From JBGANR01 sp044222225 (GTDB lineage: Bacteria > Actinomycetota > Actinomycetes > Mycobacteriales > Mycobacteriaceae), in the NCBI GenBank assembly GCA_044222225.1, contig JBGANR010000001.1:186001-250000 (forward strand): 64,000 bases of DNA, read 5' to 3'. Every line of letters begins with the position of its first letter. The stretch's first letter is position 1. Under the pieces are notes generated by a model. That model saw only the letters and a program-made list of their open reading frames with translations. It did no database searches and was not told the DNA's origin. The translations under genes were made by a program, and so were the position numbers. Shown piece after piece: positions 8,695 through 16,825 of this stretch.

Positions 8695-8770
8695 CGCGTC
8701 ATACGATCACGCCCGGGTGGGCAGGGCTCTCGCCGTGCCGCCGAGCGTGTCTTCGTACGACGTCGATATG

Positions 8771-8938
8771 TCAGGCGATCACGTTGCGCAGGGCCTCGGC
8801 CAGCGCACCGGTCTCCTCGGCATTGAGTTCCACGACAAGACGCCCGCCCCCGTCGATGGGGATCCGGACGACGATCCCGCGGCCTTCCTTGGTCGCCTCG
8901 AGGGGACCATCTCCAGTCCGTGGCTTCATCGCCGCCAT
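8771..8938 (-). CDS. DUF3117 small protein (Rv1211-like)
   Basis: A 55-residue protein beginning MAAMKPRTGDGPLEATKEGR and ending in an ELNAEETGALAEALRNV helix. The DUF3117 family is small, nearly invariant in actinobacteria and of unknown function. The frame is open 69 bases further upstream, but the ATG at 8938 is the conserved start and has a strong GGAGG just before it. It stands between the methyltransferase and the DivIVA-domain gene as in M. tuberculosis (Rv1211). Confidence 0.9.
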   Translation of the reverse strand: MAAMKPRTGDGPLEATKEGRGIVVRIPIDGGGRLVVELNAEETGALAEALRNVIA

Positions 8939-9035
8939 TGTGCTACCTCCGTGGTTACCTGTCGCCAGTGACTTCTGGCCGCCTACGTGCGCGCGGCCAT
9001 CGTTCATTCTTCCAAATCAGTTCTGTCGGGGCACG

Positions 9036-9503
9036 TCACGGGTGGGTATGAGGTCCCCGGTCCGCTTCGGTCTCGTCTTCCAGGGGTGTCCGCGCCGGCT
9101 GCGCCGAGGTGCTCGGCAGCTCCGGATCCGTCAGTGCCGCAACGCTTTCCGGCGTCGGCGCGGGGTTCTGCAGCGGTCGTACACGGACGGTGGGCTGCTG
9201 CCGCGGCTCCTCCGGAGCGCGGCTCGCCAGCTGGTCTACGAGGTAACGCAGCTCGTCGAGTTCGCGGGCGAGCTTGTCGAGCGCCCAGTCGACCTCGGCG
9301 GCGTGATAGCCGCGCAGCGACTGCCGGAACCGCAGTGCTGCGACGTCGTCGGAGGTGATGCCCGTGCGGGGCAGGGCCGTCAGCGTCGTCCCCGGTTCCA
9401 GCGGGGGCAGGTCCTCGGAGCGGCCGAAGACGAACCACACGAGTGCGAAGAGCACGGCGACGATGACGGCCATGATCGCGAGATAGGCCAGCAGGGTCTG
9501 CAT
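9036..9503 (-). CDS. Membrane-anchored DivIVA-domain protein
   Basis: The 155-residue protein has one N-terminal membrane segment (about residues 4-27, LLAYLAIMAVIVAVLFALVW) and then a short DivIVA-like region: FRQSLRGYHAAEVDWALDKL plus a helix ARELDELRYLVDQLA that could form a coiled coil. The remainder is proline-rich and charged. FRxxLRGYxxxEVD is the signature found in DivIVA/Wag31-type polar scaffolds, so a role near the septum or pole is inferred, not shown. The small membrane protein in the same place of M. tuberculosis (Rv1209) looks equivalent. Confidence 0.75.
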   Translation of the reverse strand: MQTLLAYLAIMAVIVAVLFALVWFVFGRSEDLPPLEPGTTLTALPRTGITSDDVAALRFRQSLRGYHAAEVDWALDKLARELDELRYLVDQLASRAPEEPRQQPTVRVRPLQNPAPTPESVAALTDPELPSTSAQPARTPLEDETEADRGPHTHP

Positions 9504-9571
9504 GGTTCCCGATTGTTCCACGCAGCCCGATCCGGGCGTCCGCCCGAGGACCGAGCACCTCCCGACGACTC

Positions 9572-9600
9572 GGGCGCCCGTCGATGATCGACGGGCGCCC
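9572..9600 (-). terminator. Hairpin terminator after glgA
   Basis: A 14-base arm starting GGGCGCCCGTCGA pairs perfectly with its mirror image around a single central base (a practical loop of about five). It lies 23 bases beyond the glgA stop. There is no long T-run, as is normal in high-GC actinobacteria. Confidence 0.75.
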
Positions 9601-9622
9601 GGGTGTGCTGAAAGGCCTCGGG

Positions 9623-10780
9623 TCAGAGCACGGCGCGGTAGACGTCGAGGGTCTGCTCGGCGATCGTCGCCCAGGAGAACTCCGTGGCGGCACGCTCGCG
9701 GCCGGCGACGCCCATCGCGGCGGCGCGCTCCGGATCGGCGACGACGCGGTTCACGGCGTCGGCGATGCTGCGCTCGAACGACGGGACGTCCTCGGGCGTG
9801 TACGCGACGAGCAGGCCCGTCTCGCCGTCCTGGACGACCTCGGGGATGCCGCCGACGGCCGAGGCCACGACGGCGGTATTGCACGCCATGGCCTCGAGGT
9901 TGACGATGCCGAGGGGCTCGTAGATCGACGGGCACACGAAGACCGTTGCGGCCGACAGGATCTGGCGGATCTGCGGCAGCGGCAGCATCTCGGAGATCCA
10001 GTGCACGCCGTCGCGGGACGCCGAGAGCTGCTCGACGGCGCCGGCGATCTCGGCGCCGATCTCCGGGGTGTCCGGGGCTCCGGCGCACAGGACGAGCTGG
10101 ATCTCGGGATCGAAGTGATGGGCGGCCGCGACGAGGTGCGCGACGCCCTTCTGCCGGGTGATGCGTCCGACGAAGACGGCGATCGGGCGGTTCAGGTCGA
10201 TGCCGCGGGACGTGAGCGGCGAATCCGCCTCCTGCTCCGCCGGGTACCACAGCGAGGTGTCGATGCCGTTGCGCACCACGTGCACGCGCGCCGGGTCGAC
10301 GTTCGGGTAGGCGGCGCAGATCTCGCCGGCCATCCCCGTGCTGACGGCGATGACGGCGTCGGCGTACTCGACGGAGTTGCGTTCGGCCCAGCTCGAGACG
10401 CGGTAGCCGCCGCCGAGCTGTTCGGCCTTCCAGGGCCGGCTCGGCTCCAGCGAATGGGCCGTCATGACATGCGGCACGCCGTACAGCCGGCCCGCGAGGT
10501 GGCCCGCGGTGTTGGCGTACCAGGTGTGCGAGTGGACGAGGTCGACGCCCGAGGCGGCGACGGCCATCCGCAGGTCGGCCGACAACGTCTTGATCGCCGC
10601 GTTGGCGTTTTCGAGCTCGGGGTCGACGCCTGCCACGAACGCCCCCTCACGGGGGGCGCCCATGCAGTGGACGTCGACGGTGGCGAGGTCGCGCAGGTGT
10701 CGGACCAGTTCGGTGACGTGGACGCCGGCGCCGCCGTACACCTCCGGCGGGTACTCACGGGTCATCATCGCTACATGCAT
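9623..10780 (-). CDS. glgM: GlgA/GlgM-type glycosyltransferase (GT4, maltose-1-phosphate synthase)
   Basis: This 385-residue GT-B fold enzyme starts MHVAMMTREYPPEVYGGAGV and has the donor-site motifs VFVGRITRQKGV, SIYEPLGIVNLEA and ETGLLV. Actinobacterial GlgA at this position (Rv1212c, 387 residues) is GlgM: it makes maltose 1-phosphate from ADP-glucose and glucose 1-phosphate, feeding GlgE-type alpha-glucan and capsule synthesis. The length fits. The gene is divergent from glgC, whose product ADP-glucose is its donor, with 250 bases between them. Calling it GlgM rather than glycogen synthase rests on family knowledge and synteny. Confidence 0.88.
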   Translation of the reverse strand: MHVAMMTREYPPEVYGGAGVHVTELVRHLRDLATVDVHCMGAPREGAFVAGVDPELENANAAIKTLSADLRMAVAASGVDLVHSHTWYANTAGHLAGRLYGVPHVMTAHSLEPSRPWKAEQLGGGYRVSSWAERNSVEYADAVIAVSTGMAGEICAAYPNVDPARVHVVRNGIDTSLWYPAEQEADSPLTSRGIDLNRPIAVFVGRITRQKGVAHLVAAAHHFDPEIQLVLCAGAPDTPEIGAEIAGAVEQLSASRDGVHWISEMLPLPQIRQILSAATVFVCPSIYEPLGIVNLEAMACNTAVVASAVGGIPEVVQDGETGLLVAYTPEDVPSFERSIADAVNRVVADPERAAAMGVAGRERAATEFSWATIAEQTLDVYRAVL

Positions 10781-11030
10781 GGCGACGACGCTATCGGCAG
10801 ACGGCGGCCTTCCGCATGACTTGTCGACAATCTCAGCGGCTGTTTCGTGTGCCGGTTCCGTGCCGCCGTCGCGCGTCGCCGCCCGCCCCCGCCGTGCGCC
10901 CGCGCGGGCCGGACTGCGCGGGGCGCCTTGGCATTTCGCGTCCCGGCCGGTTCACGGTGCGCGCCGGGCGCCGGAACGAGTTCCTCGCCGTTTGGCCGCC
11001 GGACGGCCGGGATGCGGATAGGTTGGGGGG
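10781..11030. promoter_or_regulatory. Divergent glgM/glgC promoter region
   Basis: These 250 bases hold no gene. A GATAGG/TAGGTT-like -10 at about 11016-11024 lies just before the glgC GTG, so glgC may be leaderless. A strong symmetric operator is not obvious. Confidence 0.4.
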
Positions 11031-12245
11031 GTGCGAAACCAGCCACAAGTCCTCGGCATCGTCCTCGCCGGTGGGGAGGGCAAGCGCCTCTACCCGTTGA
11101 CGGCGGACCGGGCCAAGCCTGCGGTCCCGTTCGGTGGCGCCTACCGCCTCATCGACTTCGTCCTGTCCAACCTGGTGAACGCCGGCTACACCCGCCTGTG
11201 CGTACTCACCCAATACAAGTCGCATTCGCTCGACCGCCACATCTCGCAGCATTGGCGGATGTCGGGTTTCACCGGTGAATACATCACCCCGGTTCCGGCG
11301 CAGCAGCGCATGGGCCCGCGGTGGTACACCGGCAGCGCGGATGCCATCTATCAGTCCCTCAACCTCGTGTACGACGAGGAGCCCGAATACATCGTCGTGT
11401 TCGGTGCCGACCACGTCTATCGCATGGACCCGTCTCAGATGGTCGAGGCGCACATCGCGTCCGGAGCCGCGGCGACAGTCGCCGGCATCCGGGTTCCGCG
11501 CGAAGAGGCGTCCGCCTTCGGTTGCATCGACTCCGACGAGTCCGGTCGCATCACTCGCTTCCTGGAGAAGCCGAAGGATCCGCCCGGCACCCCCGACGAC
11601 CCGACGATGACGTTCGCCTCGATGGGCAACTACGTCTTCACGACGTCGGCGCTGCTCGAGGCGATCAAGATCGATGCCGCCGACGCCGATTCCGATCACG
11701 ACATGGGTGGCGACATCATCCCGTGGTTCGTCGATCGCAACGAGGCTCACGTCTACGACTTCAAGGACAACGAGGTTCCGGGCGCCACCGAGCGCGACAA
11801 GGGCTATTGGCGCGACGTCGGCACGATCGACGCGTTCTACGACGCCCACATGGATCTCGTCTCCGTGCACCCGATCTTCAACCTGTACAACAAGCGCTGG
11901 CCGATCCGCGGGGAGTCGGACAACCTGGCGCCCGCCAAGTTCGTCCACGGCGGTCTTGCGCAGGAGTCGGTGGTCGGTGCGGGCAGCATCATCTCGGCCG
12001 CCACGGTCCGCAACTCGGTGCTGTCCTCCGGGGTGGTCATCGAGGACGGCGCGACGGTCGAGGGCAGCGTCCTCATGCCGGGCGCGCGCGTCGGGCGGGG
12101 TGCGGTCGTCCGGCACGCGATCCTCGACAAGAACGTCTCGATCTCGGCCGGTGAGATCGTCGGTGTCGATCTCAACCGTGATCGGGAGCGGTTCGACGTC
12201 TCCGCCGGTGGCGTCGTCACGATCGGCAAGGGCGTTCGCGTCTGA
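11031..12245 (+). CDS. glgC: GlgC, glucose-1-phosphate adenylyltransferase
   Basis: The 404-residue enzyme makes ADP-glucose from ATP and glucose 1-phosphate, the committed step of alpha-glucan synthesis. The nucleotidyltransferase core shows VLAGGEGKRLYPLTADRAKP, FGGAYRLIDFVLSN and VVFGADHVYRMD; EKPKDPPG is the glucose-phosphate loop. The C-terminal left-handed beta-helix ends with SVLMPGARVGRGAVV and DKNVSI. The GTG start gives the family's length (404 in M. tuberculosis). It is transcribed away from glgM, its probable user. Confidence 0.95.
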   Translation: MRNQPQVLGIVLAGGEGKRLYPLTADRAKPAVPFGGAYRLIDFVLSNLVNAGYTRLCVLTQYKSHSLDRHISQHWRMSGFTGEYITPVPAQQRMGPRWYTGSADAIYQSLNLVYDEEPEYIVVFGADHVYRMDPSQMVEAHIASGAAATVAGIRVPREEASAFGCIDSDESGRITRFLEKPKDPPGTPDDPTMTFASMGNYVFTTSALLEAIKIDAADADSDHDMGGDIIPWFVDRNEAHVYDFKDNEVPGATERDKGYWRDVGTIDAFYDAHMDLVSVHPIFNLYNKRWPIRGESDNLAPAKFVHGGLAQESVVGAGSIISAATVRNSVLSSGVVIEDGATVEGSVLMPGARVGRGAVVRHAILDKNVSISAGEIVGVDLNRDRERFDVSAGGVVTIGKGVRV

Positions 12246-12281
12246 CGCCGTGCCCGGAGGCGGGTGTCCTGTTCGTCCCAC

Positions 12282-12316
12282 GTGCGCCGTCCCGACCCTC
12301 GGTCGGGGCGGCGCAC
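12282..12316 (+). terminator. glgC terminator hairpin
   Basis: Arms GTGCGCCGTCCCGACC and GGTCGGGGCGGCGCAC pair over 16 positions with one mismatch around a three-base loop, 37 bases after the glgC stop; a short T-run (attt) follows. Confidence 0.8.
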
Positions 12317-12353
12317 ATTTCGTGTGACGGCGGACTCCTGCGGTGCGTGAGGC

Positions 12354-12382
12354 TTGCCGAGGTATTTACCGCCGGGTAGTGT
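12354..12382 (+). promoter_or_regulatory. Promoter of the putative small RNA
   Basis: -35 TTGCCG and -10 TAGTGT are separated by 17 bases, close to the housekeeping sigma consensus, and point toward 12388 rather than to any gene. Confidence 0.45.
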
Positions 12383-12387
12383 GAAAC

Positions 12388-12472
12388 GCGGGGTCGAACA
12401 CCATCTCCGTCGGGACGGAGACCCGGAAGCGTACGTACGAAGGCCGCGTCCATCAGGACGCGGCCTTCGTCG
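12388..12472 (+). ncRNA. Putative small RNA between glgC and the ESX locus
   Basis: A promoter-like TTGCCG (12354-12359) and TAGTGT (12377-12382) with 17-base spacing precedes about 85 bases that can fold well: ACGC/GCGT and GGGT/ACCC outer pairs enclose a CTCCGT-CGGG-ACGGAG hairpin, followed by a perfect 14-base terminator stem at 12438-12469 with an ATCA loop. No convincing reading frame fits. Sequence shows promoter, fold and terminator; that it is expressed is inference. It does not resemble an RNA family that I can name. The rest of the 412-base gap (12470-12657) holds only the upstream region of the next gene. Confidence 0.45.
12438..12469 (+). terminator. Perfect 14-bp hairpin ending the putative small RNA
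   Basis: CGAAGGCCGCGTCC pairs exactly with GGACGCGGCCTTCG around ATCA. Confidence 0.7.
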
Positions 12473-12657
12473 TGTTCGGGGTGCCGTCGTATTCGGGTGC
12501 TGTCGTGCTGGTTGCGTCGTGACGGTTGTGTCGTGACGGTGTCTGTCGCGCGGGTTCGGGCCGGTTCGTCGTCGATGGCTGGCGTTCTGCGGGTTTCGCC
12601 AGGGGCGGCGTCGTAGTCTGAGTCCACCGAATCGTCGACTTGGGGGAGGGTTGGGCG

Positions 12658-13803
12658 ATGGCGGGGACAGCGGAATCCGGTGTGTCGGTGCCGTTCGGGA
12701 AGGCGAACCCCGAGACGGCTCTGGCCGTCGCCGAGGCGTGTCTCGAGCGCGGTGCCTCGACGTGCATCGTCATCGAGCCGGGAGCCGGGAGCCGAGCCGG
12801 TGTCGGGCCCGGTGAGCAGGTCGGGTCCGGTGGGCCGATCGGGTCCGGTGGGCCGATCGGGTCCGGTGGGCCGATCGGGTCCGGTGGGCCGATCGGGTCC
12901 GGTGGGCCGGTGGGGTCCGGTGGGCCGAGCGGGTCCGGAGGGCCGGTGGGGTCCGGTGAGCTGACGGTGACGCGGCTGCGGCGCGGCGAAGAGAGGCTGG
13001 TCGTCGTCGCACGTCGTGTCGGAACGCCTGCGCAATGCCGTGAGGCGTTCGCGGGAGAGCCGCCCGCCGCGGTCTTCGTCTGGCGGGACGCGGCGCTCGC
13101 CGAATCGCTCGCGCCGGTGCTGCGGCCGGCGCGCGTCGTCACCGTGGGGCCGGCGGATCTCGTCCTCCGCGACGAACCCGTCCTCGTGCCGCCGGCGGCC
13201 GAGCGGCTCGCGGCGGAACGGCCCGCCACGGAGCGGTTCGGCGCCGGTTCTCGACGGCGACGCCGGGGCACGCTCGCCGCCGCCGCGGTCGTCATCGCCG
13301 GTGTCGTCGGAGTCGCCGTTCGGTGGGTCGTCGCCGACGGTGGGGCGGATGCGCCGTCGCAGCCGATCGACCGGGAGCTGGCGATCGCCGGCGTCGCGAC
13401 CCGGGTGCCGGCGGACTGGCGTGTGTCGGTCGTCGAGACGACGGCCGGGGGAGCAGTGCCCGCCGTCGTCGACCGCGCCGTCGCCGACCATCCCGTCGAC
13501 GGCAGACGGCTCGTCCTGGCCGTACAGCGGATCAGCGCCGAGTCGACGCTCGCCGATGTCGCGGCCGGGCTGCGTCGCTCGATCGCGGCGACGTCGACGG
13601 CCCGTGATCTCGTCGCGCCCGTGTCCTACGGCGGACGCGACGTGATCGCCTACCGGGAGGTGCCGGCGACGGGCAGACCGCTCCGCTGGTTCGTCGTCGC
13701 GAACGACGGGCGTCAGGTCTCGGTCGGTTGCCGGGCCGGTGACGGCGGCGAGGACGTCGACGCGATCTGCGTCGCGTCGGTGGCCTCGCTGGCCTTCCAC
13801 TGA
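12658..13803 (+). CDS. Type VII secretion-associated protein, Rv3446c family (TIGR03931-like)
   Basis: The 381-residue protein has a soluble N-terminal part, a GSGGPI hexapeptide repeat (about residues 56-100), a single membrane segment (about 204-224, LAAAAVVIAGVVGVAVRWVV) after an RRRRRG stretch, and an extracytoplasmic domain of about 150 residues with LAIAGVATRVPADWRVS and GRPLRWFVVANDGRQVSVGC, as in the C-terminal domain of Rv3446c-type proteins found beside ESX-4 genes. Its function is unknown. The ATG at 12658 has GGGGGAGGG seven bases before it. Its last 91 bases overlap the end of the convergent MpaB-like gene. Confidence 0.75.
   Translation: MAGTAESGVSVPFGKANPETALAVAEACLERGASTCIVIEPGAGSRAGVGPGEQVGSGGPIGSGGPIGSGGPIGSGGPIGSGGPVGSGGPSGSGGPVGSGELTVTRLRRGEERLVVVARRVGTPAQCREAFAGEPPAAVFVWRDAALAESLAPVLRPARVVTVGPADLVLRDEPVLVPPAAERLAAERPATERFGAGSRRRRRGTLAAAAVVIAGVVGVAVRWVVADGGADAPSQPIDRELAIAGVATRVPADWRVSVVETTAGGAVPAVVDRAVADHPVDGRRLVLAVQRISAESTLADVAAGLRRSIAATSTARDLVAPVSYGGRDVIAYREVPATGRPLRWFVVANDGRQVSVGCRAGDGGEDVDAICVASVASLAFH
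12823..12960 (+). repeat. Tandem 18-base repeat (seven units plus a partial) in the coding region
   Basis: The unit GGGTCCGGTGGGCCGATC is repeated exactly four times (12823-12894), followed by three units with changes in the last codon and a partial unit. It encodes GSGGPI/V/S hexapeptides in the cytoplasmic part of the T7SS-associated protein. Confidence 0.95.
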
Positions 13804-15068
13804 GTCATGCCTGCCGAGGCCGGAGACCCGGACTCCTTGTCGTACGTTCCGTCCTTTCCGGCGAGTCGTCCGACGCCCGGCGGCCCGTCCCCGAAGTAGC
13901 GATACCGCTCGTCGGCCTGTACGCGCTCGCCCCAGCGATACTGGCGCCGCCGCCCGGCCGCGGTGTGGCCGAAGATGCGGTAGCGGATGAGGTTCGCCGT
14001 CACGGTCGGCACGACGGTCCACGGGATGACTGGTCGTTGTCCGAGCGCCCGCATCCCGGCCCGGCCGAGGAAGTACTGGAGCAAACCCGACAGCCGTCGT
14101 CGTGCGTACCAGCGCCGAAGGCGAGGGAATCGGCGGAAGTTCAACTGCGTCTGGACCCGGACGAGGGTGTCGGTCAGCTCGGGGCCCGCGGCCGTGACGT
14201 CGGCTTGGGTGAGGAGGAAGTGGTAGTTGAGCCGGTGCTGTTCCCGCTCGTCGTCGCGCAGCCACTGCTCCTCGACGCCCATCAGCCAGCCGACGTAGCG
14301 CCACAGGTGCATGAAATCGTCAGATTCTGCGCGTGTCACGCGGACGCCGAGAAGGCGTACACCCAGTAGCAGGACGGCGTTGAACAGTCCGAGCGTCGCG
14401 GCCTGGTCGGCCTGGTTGACAGGCAGGCCCCAGGTGGCGACGTCCCAGCGCCCCGGTCGTTCGAAACGATCGTCGACCAGCGCGTGCATGACCCTGACAT
14501 GTATCGAGAGCCGCCTGCCCTCGCCGCCGGGGCCGAGCCCGCCGGGGCGGGCGAGGGCCATCGTCCAGTGCTGGGTTTCGGCGAGTCTGCGCTTTGCGGA
14601 GTCGCCGGTGAGTCCGCCTGTCGCCACCAGCAGATCCGGTGGCCCGCCGAATCGATACCCGCCGATGAGGGCGAGTGCGAGCAGGACGTCGGACGCGTTC
14701 TTCCCGAGCCTGGTGAGAACCGCGGCGCCGCGTTCGACGCGGTCGGCATCGACCCAACTCGGCGTCGTGTCGACGAGGGCGAAGAACTCGGTGAGCGCCG
14801 GTGGCGCGTCGGGCACCGACGCGATGCCGTGCGCCAGCGCCGTCTGGAACTGACGCATCGTGACGCGTCCGCGGGGATCGTCACCGTTCATCGCCCGCAC
14901 GAGTGCGGCTGCCGGCTCGTCTCGGCGCAGCAGCCCCGCGCCGATCTCCGTGAGCACCTCATCGTCGACCGCACGCAGTCGCGCGACGAGTCGCAACAGC
15001 CGTCCGATCCGCGCGTTCCGGCCGACGGCGGAGCGGAACCGTGCCGGTGGCGGTGGGTTCTCGGTCAT
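13713..15068 (-). CDS. MpaB-family oxygenase (DUF2236) in the ESX operon
   Basis: The 451-residue protein has the helical core of the MpaB/DUF2236 family, related to latex-clearing-type b-heme oxygenases: FQTALAHGIASV, TLGLFNAVLLLGVRLLG, FMHLWRYVGWLMGVEEQWL and the C-terminal RYRIFGHTAAG. Its own substrate is unknown. The ATG overlaps the eccA stop (ATGA), so it is the last gene of the minD-like/eccA/oxygenase operon. The final 30 or so residues, polar and low in pattern, overlap the convergent T7SS-associated gene by 91 bases and look like a late addition through loss of an earlier stop. Confidence 0.75.
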   Translation of the reverse strand: MTENPPPPARFRSAVGRNARIGRLLRLVARLRAVDDEVLTEIGAGLLRRDEPAAALVRAMNGDDPRGRVTMRQFQTALAHGIASVPDAPPALTEFFALVDTTPSWVDADRVERGAAVLTRLGKNASDVLLALALIGGYRFGGPPDLLVATGGLTGDSAKRRLAETQHWTMALARPGGLGPGGEGRRLSIHVRVMHALVDDRFERPGRWDVATWGLPVNQADQAATLGLFNAVLLLGVRLLGVRVTRAESDDFMHLWRYVGWLMGVEEQWLRDDEREQHRLNYHFLLTQADVTAAGPELTDTLVRVQTQLNFRRFPRLRRWYARRRLSGLLQYFLGRAGMRALGQRPVIPWTVVPTVTANLIRYRIFGHTAAGRRRQYRWGERVQADERYRYFGDGPPGVGRLAGKDGTYDKESGSPASAGMTQWKASEATDATQIASTSSPPSPARQPTET

Positions 15069-16825
15069 GGCGGACCGTCCGACGGCAGCGTCGCGCAGAC
15101 GGTGTCCAGGGCCGTCGCGATGTCGGCGTGTTCGATCCGGCGCAGCTCGTCTTCACTCAGCGTGTCGAAGGAATCGGACGAGGCGAGCCGGAACTCCCGC
15201 TCCTCCTCGGCCGACTCCACGACGTTGCGGACGAAGCGACCGTTGCCGGCCGCGTCGATGAGGCGCCGCGGCGCCCCGGACGAGTCGCGCCGAGTGGCGT
15301 CGCAAAGGCGGCCGCAGCGTGCGACGAGTTCGGACCGGGCGTCGGGCGTCAGCGTCGAGTCTCGGGCTGTCGCGATCCGTGATCCGATCTCCCCGAGTTC
15401 CTCAGGAGAGTAGGAGTCGAATCGGATGCGCTTGGAGAAACGTGAGCCGAGCCCCTCGTTCGCTGCGAGGAACCGGTCGATCTCGCCGTCGTATCCGGCG
15501 ATGATGACGACGAGCCGCTCGCGGTCGTTCTCCATCCGGGCGAGCAGGGTGTCGACGGCCTCGCGTCCGAAGGCGTCGCCGCCGGTCAGCCCCTCCTGGA
15601 TGAGCGTGTAGGCCTCGTCGACGAACAGCACGCCGTCGAGGGCGGAGTCGATGAGGCGGCTGGTCTTGAGCGCCGTCGCGCCGAGATGTTCGCCGACGAA
15701 GTCGCGGCGACTCGCCTCGACGACGACGTCGGTCTTGAGGACGCCGAGGCCGCAGTACAGCTTGGCGATGATCCGGGCGACGGTCGTCTTGCCCGTGCCC
15801 GGTGGGCCGGTGAAGGCGAGGTGCAGGCTGCGGCCGGACGTCGCCAGACCGCGTCGAGTGCGCAGCCGGCCCAGCCGCGCCGCGGCCTCCAGTCGTGCGA
15901 CCTGGGATTTGACCCCGGCGAGGCCGACCTGCGCGGCGAGCTCGGCGTGGGCGGCGTCCGCGAGGTCGGCTCGCTCGTCCTGTAGGCCGTCCGGAGACTC
16001 CGAGCCGGGTGTCCATCGGTCGGTGCGTGCCGCGATCTGTTCGGGGGTGACGACGACCAGGCGGTGGTCCGGGTCGCGTAGCGCCGCACCCGCATCGGTC
16101 GTGCCGGCGGCGTACGCGGCTTCGAGCAGCGGCCGCGCGGCGCTCTCGTCGCCGCGCGAGCGCAGGCACATGCCGAGGGCGAACGTCGCGGCCGTCGCCG
16201 CCGCCGGAAGCGGGCCGGCGCGCGTCGCCTCCAGTCGCCGGACCGCTTCGTCGAACATGCCGAGCTGGGCACATGACGTGCCGGCCAGCAGATCGCCTGC
16301 CGCGCGCAGCAGGCGGTCCTCCCACGCGTCGACGCCGGCCAGTGCGGCGATCGCGTCCGGCCAGCGCTGCGTGCGCACGTGCAGCAGCCCGCGGGCGAGC
16401 GCCGCGATCGGGCGTGCCGGTGGCGGCAGCAGATCGAGGGCCTCCTCGGCGTCCGACCAGCGCTCGTCGGCGACGGCGCGGCAGGCGAAGGCGGCCGCCG
16501 CCTCCGTCGGATCGGCGAGGGGATGATCGACGAACACCCCGGTCGGGAAGCGGCCGACAAGGGTGCCGACGGGAAGCCCCAGCCGCCGCTGCTCCGCCCC
16601 GATCGTCGCGCGCGCGATGTAGAGACCGTCGATGACGTCGCCGGAGTCGCCCGCCACGAGTCGCCCGAGCCAGGCGTCGCCCATGAGCGGTTGTTCCTGC
16701 GTCGCGAGCCGGAACGCCCGCATCGCCTGGACGTGATCGACCACCGGTTCGGCGTCTCCGACGGGGATTCCGAGGGACAGGACACCGGCGTCGACGAGCC
16801 GCCGGGCTCGTGCCTGCGCGCTCAT
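15065..16825 (-). CDS. eccA: EccA, type VII secretion AAA+ ATPase
   Basis: The 586-residue protein has the EccA layout: an N-terminal TPR-like helical half (about residues 1-285) and a CbxX/CfqX-type AAA+ domain with Walker A FTGPPGTGKTTVARI (about 335-347), Walker B GVLFVDEAYTL (about 398) and an arginine-finger region LGSRFSKRIRFDSY. In ESX systems EccA works in the cytoplasm with substrate/chaperone complexes such as PE/PPE-EspG. EccA is absent from classical ESX-4 loci, so its presence here is notable. It overlaps both neighbours by ATGA, forming one operon with the MinD-like gene and the MpaB-like gene. Confidence 0.92.
   Translation of the reverse strand: MSAQARARRLVDAGVLSLGIPVGDAEPVVDHVQAMRAFRLATQEQPLMGDAWLGRLVAGDSGDVIDGLYIARATIGAEQRRLGLPVGTLVGRFPTGVFVDHPLADPTEAAAAFACRAVADERWSDAEEALDLLPPPARPIAALARGLLHVRTQRWPDAIAALAGVDAWEDRLLRAAGDLLAGTSCAQLGMFDEAVRRLEATRAGPLPAAATAATFALGMCLRSRGDESAARPLLEAAYAAGTTDAGAALRDPDHRLVVVTPEQIAARTDRWTPGSESPDGLQDERADLADAAHAELAAQVGLAGVKSQVARLEAAARLGRLRTRRGLATSGRSLHLAFTGPPGTGKTTVARIIAKLYCGLGVLKTDVVVEASRRDFVGEHLGATALKTSRLIDSALDGVLFVDEAYTLIQEGLTGGDAFGREAVDTLLARMENDRERLVVIIAGYDGEIDRFLAANEGLGSRFSKRIRFDSYSPEELGEIGSRIATARDSTLTPDARSELVARCGRLCDATRRDSSGAPRRLIDAAGNGRFVRNVVESAEEEREFRLASSDSFDTLSEDELRRIEHADIATALDTVCATLPSDGPP

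Noticed and set aside
12388..12472. tRNA or 4.5S RNA gene
   Set aside because: There is no cloverleaf or acceptor stem, and no SRP apical loop GGAAG-type core in the right fold; only a generic structured RNA can be claimed.
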